Shown in pieces: positions 23,648 to 34,472 of a DNA stretch of 64,000 nucleotides; the first letter of the stretch is position 1; each line of letters starts with the position of its first letter. The stretch is from Amoebophrya sp. A120 (taxonomy: Eukaryota > Sar > Dinophyceae > Syndiniales > Amoebophryaceae), in the NCBI GenBank assembly GCA_905178155.1, contig CAJINV010000010.1:423866-487865 (forward strand), given 5' to 3'. The position numbers and the translations under genes were made by a program. Under the pieces are notes generated by a model. The model had not been told where the DNA came from. It did not search any database and saw only the letters and a program-made list of their open reading frames with translations.

Positions 23648-26600
23648 TCACTTCCCCGCCTGCACCACCGGAGTAAAAACTCCTTGCGTTGTCAAAAAAA
23701 TTCCGATTCCCGAGACCAAACCAAACGCGACCAATATCGCGCCACGGATCTCGTAATCGTTGCCGGAGATATCCAGTCGAAAGAAGTTCTTTTCGCTTTG
23801 AAGTTCGTAGATTCGTGGTCCACCAAGACGTCTCCTATAAATGGGGATAGGCTACTTGTTATGCACGACAACAAAATGCAAATCGACGTCCAGGAAAAGC
23901 GCTACAAAAACTCACTGATTCCACTTGATATCAATTCTCACAAGTCAGCTTCATTCCGATCAGGCCGGGGACGAGAAAGCAGACCAGCGGCACGGCGGTG
24001 AAGCCCAAGATGGAGAGGGGAACGGAGAAATCCCGCATCCGCCACGCAGCGAGGAGTATGGGAAGGGAATTTCGAGTAAAGACAACAGCTTATTTGTTTG
24101 CTCCGTGCAAAGAGGTTCTTTCTCATCATGCGCGCAGCACTGCTTCTTCAAAAATCAAGACTGCATGATCTAGGATGTTTGTGTATCAATCACACCATCG
24201 TGATCGCAGGAAGACTGCTGCTCTTTGACTCGAAAGATATTTTTCAAAAAGATAGGGCCCACGACTGTGTTCACGAAAAGCATTTGAAAAAATCTTGGCG
24301 GCGATCCTGACGCAGGAGCGGCTGCTGTGTTTACCGTTTTTACTCGCCCGGCTAATGCCCCACTGGTAGTTGTCCAGCTAGTACTTTCCGACGCCTTCAT
24401 TGTGTCGGTGTTCGCTAGATTCCCGTCGTTAACACGATTGGATTTGCTGATGTCGCCATCTTCCTTCGACCTCGTTTCATCAGGAGAGAGCAGCAAGGGC
24501 ACTTGCAACGTTCTTGCCCTACTTGTACTTGCTTCTTGTCCTCTGTTCTCGAAGTCGATGATAGCAGTGTCGGGTCCTGGAGATGTGAAACTGAGGTAGC
24601 TTGTTTGCTGTTTTGGTTTAGCTTGCACTGCCCCATCCTGCTGAAGTAATGACGCTGACGGTGACGGACCTGAGGTAGCATCGCCCGTCTCCGGAGTACT
24701 CAGGTCGCTCTTGCGAAAAAACAGCGACTCCAGGACGTCTCGTAATGGAAGCACGAGCAGCGGGTAGCGAAGCAGATTACTGACGGCGACGCAGAAGATA
24801 CTGATCGATATGCCGTACTGGAGATAGCTCTTTTATGGTGAGGAAAAGGTCAAGTGTGGTCTGTATGTGAATTCTTTACCAAGACATCTTCTGATGCCCT
24901 TCTTCCAAAGTATTGCAAGCATAGCATGCAGCGAGCCTGCAATCAACTAAAAAAACCTAACATGATTCTGCTTGGCATCAAGGCAGCACATCACCCCCCT
25001 TTGATCCTTTTCATCTGCATACTGCAATCCCCCACTGCACTGCTAGATCCGGGTGATCCGCATTTTTCTCAACGGACCTGGAATCCAGCGTTGCGGTGTT
25101 CTGCTGAAAGGCGGTTGCGCTGTAAGCGTTAAACCCGACACCGATCGAAGCCGCACCAGAGCCCTTGAAGTCTGTATTGCGGGGAAACAAGAAAACACAG
25201 TAAAAAATCGTATATGGTTTTTCATCCTGTCATGCAACAGGCCATTGCTCGTCTGAAGATGATCATGTGTGTCATGCACTGACATTCACTTGCGCCATCT
25301 TGTGTGGCATGACAAGTTCAGCAGGTGAAAGTAAAGGTGTTTCTTTGTGCGCTCTGATAGTGAAACAGTTGCTGCGACAGCAGAATATCCGTTTCCATGC
25401 CGTTCTGGCCGCAAATCGCGTACCCCAGAACTCCGAACAAGGCGTGCAGCGTCCCGACGGTCAGCATGGAATAGTTGACCACATTTGCCATCGTCCAGGA
25501 TGCAGCTGCACTTGACGCACTCGACGCTCCGCATGACAAACTTCGGTTTCCCCTTGATGTCCCCGTAGTTCCACCTTTCGCCGTTACCAGCTCGCTGCGA
25601 ATCTGCAACACGTTGAAGTGACAGCAAAACGCGGTTAGAACCGGTGGTAAGGCTTGGAAGAAAGCGCCGAGCGTGGGCTGAATGGGGAGGAGACTTACGT
25701 CTTTCGCGACCGAACCAGTCAACAGGCGGATCACGAAGAACAGGAAGACCTGGCGGGAGATTTTTTTCACTTTTGCAACTCCTGTGCTTCGTATATTTAT
25801 TCCCATCGTCTTCGCAATACAGCTTTAGAAATGAGCTTGTTTTACATGATCTAACATAAAAGACTGTAATGAATCTACAGTACACATCCCGTCCCCAAGT
25901 TCGCCACCCCGGAAAAGACCTTCAGTGCGTCCAACCGACTCTGGCAGGTCGCGGGAAACACGCAAACGAGACTGAGCAGAATCAACCACCCCTGAAAATC
26001 CTCACCAAAGCCGAAGAGCTGGCAGATGTTGCTCGCGTAGATGATCAGCAACGCGGACGCGGCGCAGAGGAGGAGCCAAACCAAAGCGGTTTTGACGATG
26101 AGGGAGAGGAGACGGCCTTGGGTAGATGGGAAGAAATGGACACACAACTGCTCGATGGAGGGGGCGGCGGGCAAGGACGACGCAGGTGGAGGTGGTGATG
26201 AAGATGAAGAACCAATGTGATCGGAAGATGGCGGTACCGGTAGTTTCTCATACTGCTTCTTTTCGTTTCCACTTGCATTTGAAAAAGTTCTCGCTGCGTT
26301 TCTTTCCATCACGCTTGCGGCTTCACACAAAATTGAAGTATGGAGGGAAGATGGAGGACAAAATTGTGTTGCTCCTACACCTACTCGCAGGATCATGCTC
26401 TTGCTCGTTTTATATCGTGTCATTTGTACAAAGCAATGCAGCACTTCAACTTCTTCATAGATCTGCCCTACACTGCACATGCCAAGAAAACCCAAGGTCA
26501 ACTTTACGTCCTTCTCCCCAGTGTTTCCACGCCATAGAATAAACTCCAATTTGAAAAAATCGTGACCACCAGGCACAGAAAACACCCGCCGAAAAAGCCC

Positions 26601-26878
26601 GCAACGTACATCGTAAAGGGCACGGCGAGAATCCCGCCCCCAACGGCCGTCGCGACCAAGCTGATCACGCAGTCGATTCCCGTGGTGGTTGGCTTTGGCG
26701 GCGGGGTGGAAGTCGTTTCATCTGATGGTGTGGATGTGCACCACGAGGAAGAGCAGTTTTCCTGTGATGCGCGAGATTTCGACATGATGCCCCCAGTTTT
26801 TGCCTGAAGGTCTTCGCCACAGGCGGAATTCTGCTTGTGCTCACCAGCAGTCTGACGTGTGGTGGGGCTCATTGTCAT
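23648..26878 (-). CDS. Amino acid transporter, AAAP/SLC38-like
   Basis: A polytopic membrane carrier for neutral amino acids, to judge from its family. The N-terminal tail is Thr/Pro-rich. TM1 carries the family signature (SLVATAVGGGILAVPFTMYV), followed by TM2 (CLVVTIFSNWSLFYG). Further segments are SLIVKTALVWLLLCAASALL, LILLSLVCVFPATCQSRLDA, and the typical FCCHFNVLQIRSEL, MANVVNYSMLTVGTLHALFG, NLLRYPLLVLPLRDVLES, LSILGFTAVPLVCFLVPGL and a final GAILVAFGLVSGIGIFLT, with stop TGA at 23648-23650. Introns look like ordinary GT-AG (for example GTAAGT after TGSVAKD near 25700). No introner is present despite several introns. The start is the first ATG (26876-26878). Exon edges between 25.3 and 24.8 kb are unclear. 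Family call confident, substrate inferred. Confidence 0.88.
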
Positions 26879-26977
26879 TTTGTTTTAAAATGTGAAAACG
26901 CAATGAATGACTAGGTTGGCAGTACAAGAAAAGAAACGTGAAGAGAAGTCTTTGTGTGGTTACTTACTTAACAGCAC

Positions 26978-27118
26978 AGAATCAGAATCAGAAAGTTTGG
27001 CTTGGCTTGGCTGCGGGGCGGCGTTCCAGAACTTTAAGAGTGCAGCTGGAGCTATTCATGAGCTATAACTTGACCACGCATACTAAATTCTAGTAGAGGC
27101 GGCTAACAACGAACTTGT
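26978..27118. repeat. Direct repeat, copy 1 (141 bp)
   Basis: Nearly identical to 27241-27383. It starts CAGAATCAGAATCAG and contains TTGGCTTGGCTGCGGGGCGG and TTCATGAGCTATAACTTGAC. Confidence 0.92.
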
Positions 27119-27240
27119 CCTCCCCCCACGTGATCATACAAACCCCGGCCTGAAATTCATGCTTACTGGGTGGGGCTGGGAAAATAGGCCATGAACCCGA
27201 CGGACAAGAACGCCGAAAGTCTTATACTTGGCCAACGAAT

Positions 27241-27383
27241 CAGAATCAGAATCAGAAAATTTTGGCTTGGCTTGGCTGCGGGGCGGCGTTCCAGAACTTT
27301 AAGAGTGCAGCTGGAGCTATTCATGAGCTATAACTTGACCACGCATACTAAGTTCTAGTAGAGGCGGCTAACGACGAACTTGT
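27241..27383. repeat. Direct repeat, copy 2 (143 bp)
   Basis: Copy of 26978-27118 with a few substitutions and a 2-bp length difference, 263 bp downstream start to start. Confidence 0.92.
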
Positions 27384-27446
27384 TTTCGGTTACAGCGCGT
27401 GTCCACGGTCGAAACCGACTGGTCGCGAAATCAGCATTGGCAATGG
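27384..27446. repeat. Dispersed repeat, copy 1
   Basis: Matches 31041-31101 nearly base for base (TTTCGGTTACAGCGCGT, CCACGGTCGAAACCGAC, TGGTCGCGAAATCAGCA). On the minus strand both read a similar peptide, SRFRPWTRAVTENK and GRFRPWIRAVTENR. Confidence 0.85.
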
Positions 27447-28700
27447 TGAAAACCGCAATGGCAATGGAAGAGGAAAAAAAATAGCAGTGACCTACAACTA
27501 CAAGATAGATAGAACTAGAAGAGATTATAGCAAGGAAAAAAAAGTAAAGCAACAAGCACAAAGACTAATAGAGAAAACAAAGCTAATCGAGAAAGAAGTG
27601 CACTATGGAAAAAAGAAGTAGAAAAACGCACCCTTGTGGACCCTTCTGTTCCTATCTAGAATGGGCGGGATTTTCCATTTTTCTGGATCTTTACTGAAAG
27701 GTAAGGGGGCCACTTTCTAAAAGAAAAACAAGCTTTGTTCGTCTTCAGCTAGGACGAGGAGCCTCATTTTTCTGGATCTTTCAAAACACTACCATTTGTA
27801 AAACCTTTTCAATCTAAGAGAAGTACAACAATAAGCATAGCAAAATAAACTAAAACATACTCCAACAAAACTACATAAAGTGCTTTTCCACAGTCCTTCT
27901 TACATCGGGAGATCTTGGCTTTTGGAACTTTTGTCTAGAAAGTATGCTCTTAAGTGGCTTATCAGCATGACAAACCACAATTTTATTTATAGGAAAACCA
28001 TAGAAATAGAATTCAAGATGGGACAGAAAAAAAGAGATAACGTTACATGGTAAGAGCACTTGTGAAATTGATGAACATGTTTGTAATCGAAAAAGCTGTA
28101 AGACAGTTTAGTACTAGGAAAAAACAAAAAACAAAGTTTCTCGAGCGATGGCTTGCTAGTGAGAGCAGGCACACACTCTACACCCCTGGAGAAAAAAGGA
28201 AGAAGGAAAAAAAACTAAAAAAAGGCAAGCGTAATGCTCCGCTTGACTTTTGCTAGAGAACGAGCTACTTTCAAACACATATCTTCTTTTCTTGAGCTAA
28301 TGTACTTAAAATCCTTTCTTTCAACAAAAATACAGATTTCCGTGAAACCCTGACGCGAGCCTCCTCCGAAGCTCCAGCCACGACACATCCCAAACCCGCC
28401 GCTCGTAAACAGCTGCTTCGCAGGAAACACCGAGATGATCACTGCAGAGTCACCCAAAGCCCCCCGAACCGAAGGAACAAAACGCGGACCACTACCCACA
28501 CAGCCCGGAGCCCGTTTTTTAGAGTTTTTAACGTTTTCGACAACCGAGCCAGGTAGAGATCCACACTGTACCATAAACCGAAGGAGGTAGAACTGCAGCA
28601 CCGAGACCTCGACCTGCAGCCCGAGGGCAGAGCACATCGACTCATGGTCGGAGGGCGAAGAAGAACGCGAAATATGGTCACAACTCCTCAAGGCAAGACG

Positions 28701-29936
28701 TCAACACATAACACATCGCAGCAGGTGGTGATGCAAACAATAATCACACAACCTTCTTCGCCCAGCCCCACAGTGTCGCTGCTCCGCAAAATGTTCACGA
28801 CAGCCCTCGTATCGCAATAGCCGACTCCCTGACTTCCGGAAACTCCGAGCAGAGACGCCACTACTTGCCGAAGCCTTCGCTGAGGACTTGAAAACTGGAA
28901 GGGCAGCTCCTGGTGCGCGGCCAGCTGGCTGCTTGATCGGAGTTGGCTGCTTCTTGACCTTCCTCTGGATCCGGTTCTCAAGAAAAGGCCGGGGATCCGC
29001 CTTGATGCGATCCCGCAGGGCAACAGCAGCGGCAAAAGCTAGATCAATGTCGTCAGCGTGGTCCTCAAGAAATACAGTCCGAGAAACAGGAACTTTCGCC
29101 CCAGCACTGTTTCGCACAATAACTTGAACCCGAAAACAGCCGCCAAAGCGACTAGCAGCGCCAGAGCCTGTATTCCACCAGGTGACACCCTTAACAGAGA
29201 CAAGGTTCAAGTCGTCTGGGCCCTTCGTTTTTTGCTGCTTCCCTTTGGCATCTGCGTCAAGCTTCGGCTTCGGCTTACAGCTCTTCACAGTTTCGGAACA
29301 ATCTCTAGGCGGAGGACGGTCAAATAGTGCAGCAATGGCGGCATCAGCGGCAGCTTGTTTCTGGTATCGCATGTGCCGGAAAGCTGATACAAGCGAGGAG
29401 AACAGTCGAATCGGTCGTAGAACAGATCCGGGCAGCAGAAGGGAAGGAGGACTGTCCTCGGCTACGACTTCCTCGCAAGCGCCGACCCCACTACCACGAG
29501 AGGGAAAGAGGGCCTCATCATCAGAAGCAGCATCTTCATCAGCTGGAAGAAACCCGAAACCACCACCGCCAATAATCTTGCTCCCTGCTAGCGCAACTGC
29601 ACCTCTACGCTCCTGTGCTTTCATCTCCTTCTGGAGCAAATAGCGCTGGCAGTCGTCACAGTTACACCCGATGCTGGCGATGCCGGAGCTATCCCGGTCG
29701 ACAGTGAAGGGCGGGTAGCGCGCAATCTCGTCAACTATATCGCAGTACTGCTTTCCAAGGATCGCCCGAAACTCGTCAGCCGGGCCGCGTACAGGTTCGC
29801 AAAGCAAAACACCATCGCCACCCAGCAAAGAGCAATCACCATCAGGAAAGGCGCCGAGATCGAAGAGCGAAGCGTACTGTTCTACTGAAAAGGAGGAAAG
29901 CACCTTATTGATCATCTCCTTCTTAAATAACTTCAC
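28701..29936 (-). CDS. Hypothetical protein, about 400 aa; weak AP2-like segment
   Basis: The open frame runs to a stop at 28701. The first in-frame ATG is a few codons inside (MINKVLSSFSVEQYASLFD), or an upstream exon ends at an acceptor near 29960. It has a Cys cluster (GCNCDDCQRYLLQKE, about residue 93) and an acidic linker. It also has a segment LVSVKGVTWWNTGSG, then FGGCFRVQVIVRN and DDIDLAFAAAVALRDRIK, whose pattern of aromatic strands and an Ala-rich helix recalls the AP2/ERF DNA-binding fold common in alveolates. I hold that lightly. The tail is Lys/Pro/Ser-rich. Other readings include an unrelated lineage-specific protein. Confidence 0.55.
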   Translation of the reverse strand: MKLFKKEMINKVLSSFSVEQYASLFDLGAFPDGDCSLLGGDGVLLCEPVRGPADEFRAILGKQYCDIVDEIARYPPFTVDRDSSGIASIGCNCDDCQRYLLQKEMKAQERRGAVALAGSKIIGGGGFGFLPADEDAASDDEALFPSRGSGVGACEEVVAEDSPPSLLLPGSVLRPIRLFSSLVSAFRHMRYQKQAAADAAIAALFDRPPPRDCSETVKSCKPKPKLDADAKGKQQKTKGPDDLNLVSVKGVTWWNTGSGAASRFGGCFRVQVIVRNSAGAKVPVSRTVFLEDHADDIDLAFAAAVALRDRIKADPRPFLENRIQRKVKKQPTPIKQPAGRAPGAALPVFKSSAKASASSGVSARSFRKSGSRLLRYEGCREHFAEQRHCGAGRRRLCDYCLHHHLLRCVMC

Positions 29937-31496
29937 GCGCCTGACGGGAGCACCACGTCTTTAACCCTGAAACCCTGTCTAAGTATAAGTTATCAGTCAC
30001 TTACAACTATTTGGTCCTAGTATGCAAGTTCCTAACTACGGTATGCAATATCACCTCGGCCTGGATCACTTGTCTTTCTTTTCGTTTTCCGATAGTACCC
30101 TTAACCCCTCTACCAAACTTCCCTAGTGCATCGAAACCGCCCGGCCCACACGGGCGCTTCTTTCCCCGAGTGGAGATATACTCGCGCACAGGTGGGGACG
30201 CCCTCGACTACACTGGACTCGCCGATAGGAATTTACGATCTACTTGCTTTTACATTTTTTTTTTTGAAACGGAAACGTTGGAGCAGCTTGAGCTTTTTTG
30301 CTTTACGTATACAAATTTGCCACCTTCTTCATCTTTGGCCGAGGTGTCTAGGGCGCTACTAGTGCCAACGATCCGCACGAAGGTCTTTTGCGCTACGAAT
30401 ATTTCTACGTCGAAGGTGGGCGCTATGCGGAATGTACTACACGAGCAGGCAAAGTGACGGCCACGGCACTGCAGTCACACGGACCGCCATACAAAACTAA
30501 CTATCCTCGTCATGAGGTTTCCCGCGAACGCCACGCCTGTCGCCACATCTGCTGGCGCAACAGCAGTGTGAGGGATGGACTATTCTATGCCCGCAGGCCA
30601 AATTCTAAGCATCCCTGTTTATCTACCGCCGGTCGGTGTGTTAGCTCCTACGTTTAATTCCTGCCACAACAGGAGCGCTAGTAAACGTCTATCTATCACT
30701 TCTTGGTCTGAACACCGCCGGGTACGAAAACTACTTCGCACTAAAGCTCCTTTTTAACTTTACTACTACTAACGCCGCCCGCTTTGCCTTCTTTCTTTTC
30801 TCGTCACACACACTTCACAGAGTTTTGTCGCCAAGAGCCTTGCTGCCCACAGCTTCATCATCATCAAAGGCGCGGAACGTGTCCGCGCAAGACCTCGCAG
30901 CACAGCAACGAGTCGTCGAGGAAGGCAGCGCCAAACGCAGCTCGCAGCGCGTCCGTGGCCATTCGTTCCGTCGCGTGTCCCAATTCCATAACAGTCGCGA
31001 TGCGTCGTGTGGTGCTCGAATATACCCGATATACGCCGATTTTCGGTTACAGCGCGTATCCACGGTCGAAACCGACCGACTGGTCGCGAAATCAGCAATG
31101 GCAGCAACAGGAGACCACGCTCTGCTCTCTCTCTCAAAGTTCTGATGCCCTCAATGAATTCAATCGCCACTCTCTATCATCACATGTTGCATGTAGTGAG
31201 CAATAGAGTACTTCTACAGTCGAAGAATTCATGTGGAAACCTCGTGATTGTCGTGGCCGAACAGAATACTACTTGCTCAGCGTAAGAAAAGTCCAGGAGC
31301 ACGTCAGAAGTAGAAAAACCTTCTACAACTGGTGGTTTGAGACATGATCGGTAGTTCTTTCCGATGGCACTAGATCGCGCACGGGCGATCATGTTCGTTG
31401 GAACGGAAACCGCTGATCTGTGTCTATCGCGAAAATGAAGCTTGGCGACATCAAAAAGCGAAGTCTTCTACGTTAAACAACTTCTAGCCCTTTGTA
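29937..31496. other. Intergenic, no gene recognised
   Basis: Overlapping short frames on both strands, none convincing. Contains the second copy of the dispersed repeat (31041-31101). Confidence 0.45.
31041..31101. repeat. Dispersed repeat, copy 2
   Basis: Second copy of 27384-27446, 3.65 kb away, same orientation. Confidence 0.85.
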
Positions 31497-33224
31497 CTAT
31501 CTTCCAACCACCCCAACCCCCCACTCCATCCTATCGAAATCCAACTCCAAGCGATAAAATGTGTCCTGCACTCCATAATCCGTCAAACTACCCCCTCCCC
31601 CACCAACCGGCCCGGTTTCCAACGGCAGCACAAGCACCGGCTCGCTGTAGTGTCCCTGAAAAGTCAAGCGGATCTGTATCTTCGGATCCATGCACTCTGT
31701 TGAAGTCACCAAGTAGTCTCCAGTCGTAGTACTTCGCTTCGCGACTTGCCACTTTTTCGAAATTGCAGTTTCCGCGATACTCGCCCGTTCGTAAACGAGA
31801 AATTCCACCTGTTTGAACAGCGAGTAAGGTCCGTTGGTGTTCAGATCCCACCCTTGGATCTCGAAAGCCACTTGCTTCGGCTCCTTCGTTGCTTTGTTCT
31901 CTTCGTTCTCGTAGATCTCGACGAGACTCGGAGCGGCGGGGTTGGCGATTGGTGTAAAAGGTTCTGATGCTGTCGCAGCATTCTCACCGACAGAGCCGTG
32001 CGGGTTTGATGTAGTTCTCGCACGCCCAGAAGTTGCTGTTGTGTTAGAGTTAGAAGTGGATCCACTACTGTTCCGCCCACTGCTTCTGGAGCTGAGTCTC
32101 GCGATCGCGCTCTGTAATTTCGCAGGTGGAGACTTAGTATTCATCGACGCCCGTCCAAGAACAGCATTGTCCTTGTTCCACCGCACTTTGACAATCCGCA
32201 GGCCCCGCACCAGCTTCCACTTTGGCACAACGACACCCATCTCTTTGCACAACAACCGCATCACCTCGTCGCAGTACCCTTGCAGCCGACTACTTGCAAT
32301 CTTGTCCAGTGGGGTTTTTTGCAAATTCGCGATGAAAAGGTCGCCAAACTGCTTCTCCCCGACAGTTTTCGGTATGTCCGCCGCGGGGGTCACCGTCAAG
32401 CTGCTCCCCAGCGCCAAGCAGAAATCCGCTTTTACCGCCGCGTTTTCCGCAGATTCTAACTCCTCCATCGGTAGGTTCTCCCCAAAATTGATGATCGAGT
32501 CGAGAAGTTGGCCATTACATTCACTATTGTCGCAAAACCGCCCGGTCTCGTGGGAATGCACTTTCTGACTGGTCCGGGTTCGGAAATCGCGTAGATACTT
32601 TCTTTTGCACTTTTTGCAAATCTCCAGGTTCCGGTTGCCGTGCAGTTCGGAAAATTTCGCCTTGTCCACGCCCGACCGCAAGTGCAGCCCGTCGGTGTTC
32701 TGGGACACGAGATGCTTCAAAACGCCCTGGTCCAGCATCGCTTTCAACGCCATATGGGTAAAGGTCGGGAACGCTTTTTGCACGTCTTGGATCCGATCTG
32801 TTTTACCACTCCTCCTTTCCTGCTTGCTCAGCGGCTTCTTCGCGTTTGCATCCTTCTCCCACTTCCCCGGTCCCGTTGGCAACACCGTATTCATGCCAGA
32901 TCTGAAATCCGGAATTCCGGCGGCCGTGGAGATCCCGGCGCCGGTGAAAGCGATGGCGAATTTGGCTTTTCTCATTTTGACGGCGATATGCATTGCAAAA
33001 GAAGTATCGTTGTACTCGTATAAATGCATCACAAATTTCCTCAGCATGAGAAATCAAATTTGTAATGCGGATTTAGCTTAAGAACACGATTTGTAATGCA
33101 TGATTGCAATACGAGTACGATACTTTTGCACAGGATAGGCGACTTCCTTGATTTTCTGCTCCAGAACCGCCGGGTCGTCGAAAAATTCTTTCACCTCCTC
33201 CTTGCTCCGGGCGGTGGCGGCCAT
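31497..33224 (-). CDS. Sirtuin, SIRT6/7-like NAD-dependent protein deacylase
   Basis: Removes acyl groups from lysines using NAD. The start is ATG 33222-33224 (MAATARSKEEVKEFFDDP). After the introner the catalytic core begins, with GAGISTAAGIPDFRSG (NAD loop), SQNTDGLHLRSG, catalytic His in SELHGNRNLE, a zinc knuckle of CKKC and CDNSEC, and GSSLTVTPAADIP. The LHGN and short-core layout fits the SIRT6/7 class, suggesting a nuclear, chromatin role. About 250 residues follow the core: a Ser/Asn/Thr-rich linker, then a beta-rich segment (VAFEIQGWDLNTNGPYSLF, KIQIRLTFQGHYSEPVL) that I do not recognise and that ordinary sirtuins lack. One introner separates the N-terminal exon. Confidence 0.93.
32987..33137. 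mobile_element. Introner, family A (151 bp)
   Basis: Begins TATGCATTGCAAAAG and ends CTTTTGCACAGGATA. Duplication GGCGA at 32982-32986 and 33138-33142. Excision gives QKIKEVAVKMRKAKFAI, entering the sirtuin core in frame. No register gives GT-AG. Confidence 0.95.
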
Positions 33225-34472
33225 GTTGTTGATTTTTGGGGTGAGGGATGAATAAAACGGAAAACTCGTGGAGGCTGTGGCAGGTGCCTTGCTGGAAGAA
33301 ATTTAGATAAATCGAGATGAGTTTTGAGAAAATAAGTGGAGATCGAGATGTTGGGAGAACAGCATAAAACCGAACCGAACAAAAACTGGATGTGCTGTTG
33401 ATGTTGAAACTAAAGAGTGTACTACTCGCCGAGCTGTATTTGATGCAGAAGATTAGAATCAGAACTTGAGCTGCGAGGCGCATCTATATACTTAATTTGT
33501 ACGGCATAGACGAAGAAGCTGAGGCAGCCGATATCTAACTGATCAGAATGCAGAAGGTGAGTCTACGTAGATAAAAGGAGGTCCTGTTTGCCGACGATTG
33601 TTTCACCGAATCGAGACGAGGTCATCGAAAATGAAAATCGACAAGTGCTGTTTACAGCGCAGCAAACCGCACTGGGTTTTCGGTTTGATTCAATATCAAC
33701 AGCCGACGAATCAATGAAATGGTCCCACACAAAAGTAAAAAAACCGAGAATGATAGTTGTGCGGCGAGACCCAGACCGATGGCCGAAAGGGTCTTGTCGC
33801 TCCTGTGCAGAGCCTGCTTCCTGTTGTCCCAGAATTGAGAGAGAACCGAAAGCGAACTCCCTGTTACCGAAGGCGGAATGGAGCCATCAGGTGAGCTGCC
33901 GCTGCGAACAAAACACGAAAACACCATAGTAGGCATCACGCCTTGATGAGACTCCCCCTGGTTGATCTTTCTTTTGTTATCTTTTGCAGCAGGGCTGCCG
34001 ATACCCATCTCGGTAGAAAAAGAAAACGGGTCCCGCCGATTATGTAGCTCAAAAGCGCGTGATAAGACGAAAACGTGTGTTCCCGGGGTAAGACAGTAGA
34101 GCGAGGACATCAGCCCGTCGGTACAGAGCGCATGTATGAATGGAAAATCATCGAAAAGCATGAGTCATCAGGAAGACTGGACATCCTGTAGCTCTGGCTA
34201 CAAATAAGACTCGTCACACAGCGCAGAACTCCACGTCCTCGTGCTCCGTCGTGCCTTTTTTCATCATGATGAGTAGTAGGTTCAAAGTACAACTACGTAT
34301 GTTCGTGTTGGGCTGGGGCAGGGCGAAGGGTAACTACGTTGAAAAAATGCTGGCTTAGATTGCGCCACAGAATGCGGCATGAGACAATCAGGCGCAACCG
34401 TTGCGCGACATCATCAAAAGTGGGCGCAGTTCGTTGAACGAACTGCGAACTTGTAACCCGACCCCCTCGTGA
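33225..34472. other. Intergenic; possible small membrane ORF
   Basis: A minus-strand frame at 33652-34161 (169 aa from ATG) ends with a hydrophobic segment (GLGLAAQLSFSVFLLLCG), so it could be a small tail-anchored protein. No homology or splice support, so it is not called as a gene. Confidence 0.3.

Larger units (their letters stand above)
26879..28700. other. Intergenic with direct repeats; weak ORFs
   Basis: Holds the duplicated 141/143-bp repeat and an A/T-rich tract (27.4-28.2 kb). A minus frame at 28215-28691 (158 aa) follows the next gene closely and could be its 3' exon, but shows no motif. Confidence 0.4.

Noticed and set aside
28215-28691. Minus-strand 158-aa ORF downstream of the 28.7-kb gene
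   Set aside because: Low-information composition with many Ser, Arg and Cys and no motif; could be a 3' exon but unsupported.
33047-33100. Open frames running from exons into introners (peptides such as CAKVSYSY or LSMRNKICNA)
   Set aside because: They recur wherever a family A element is present and are read-through of the mobile element, not protein.
33652-34161. Minus-strand 169-aa ORF with a C-terminal hydrophobic segment
   Set aside because: No splice context, family motif or neighbour link; kept only as a note in the intergenic entry.
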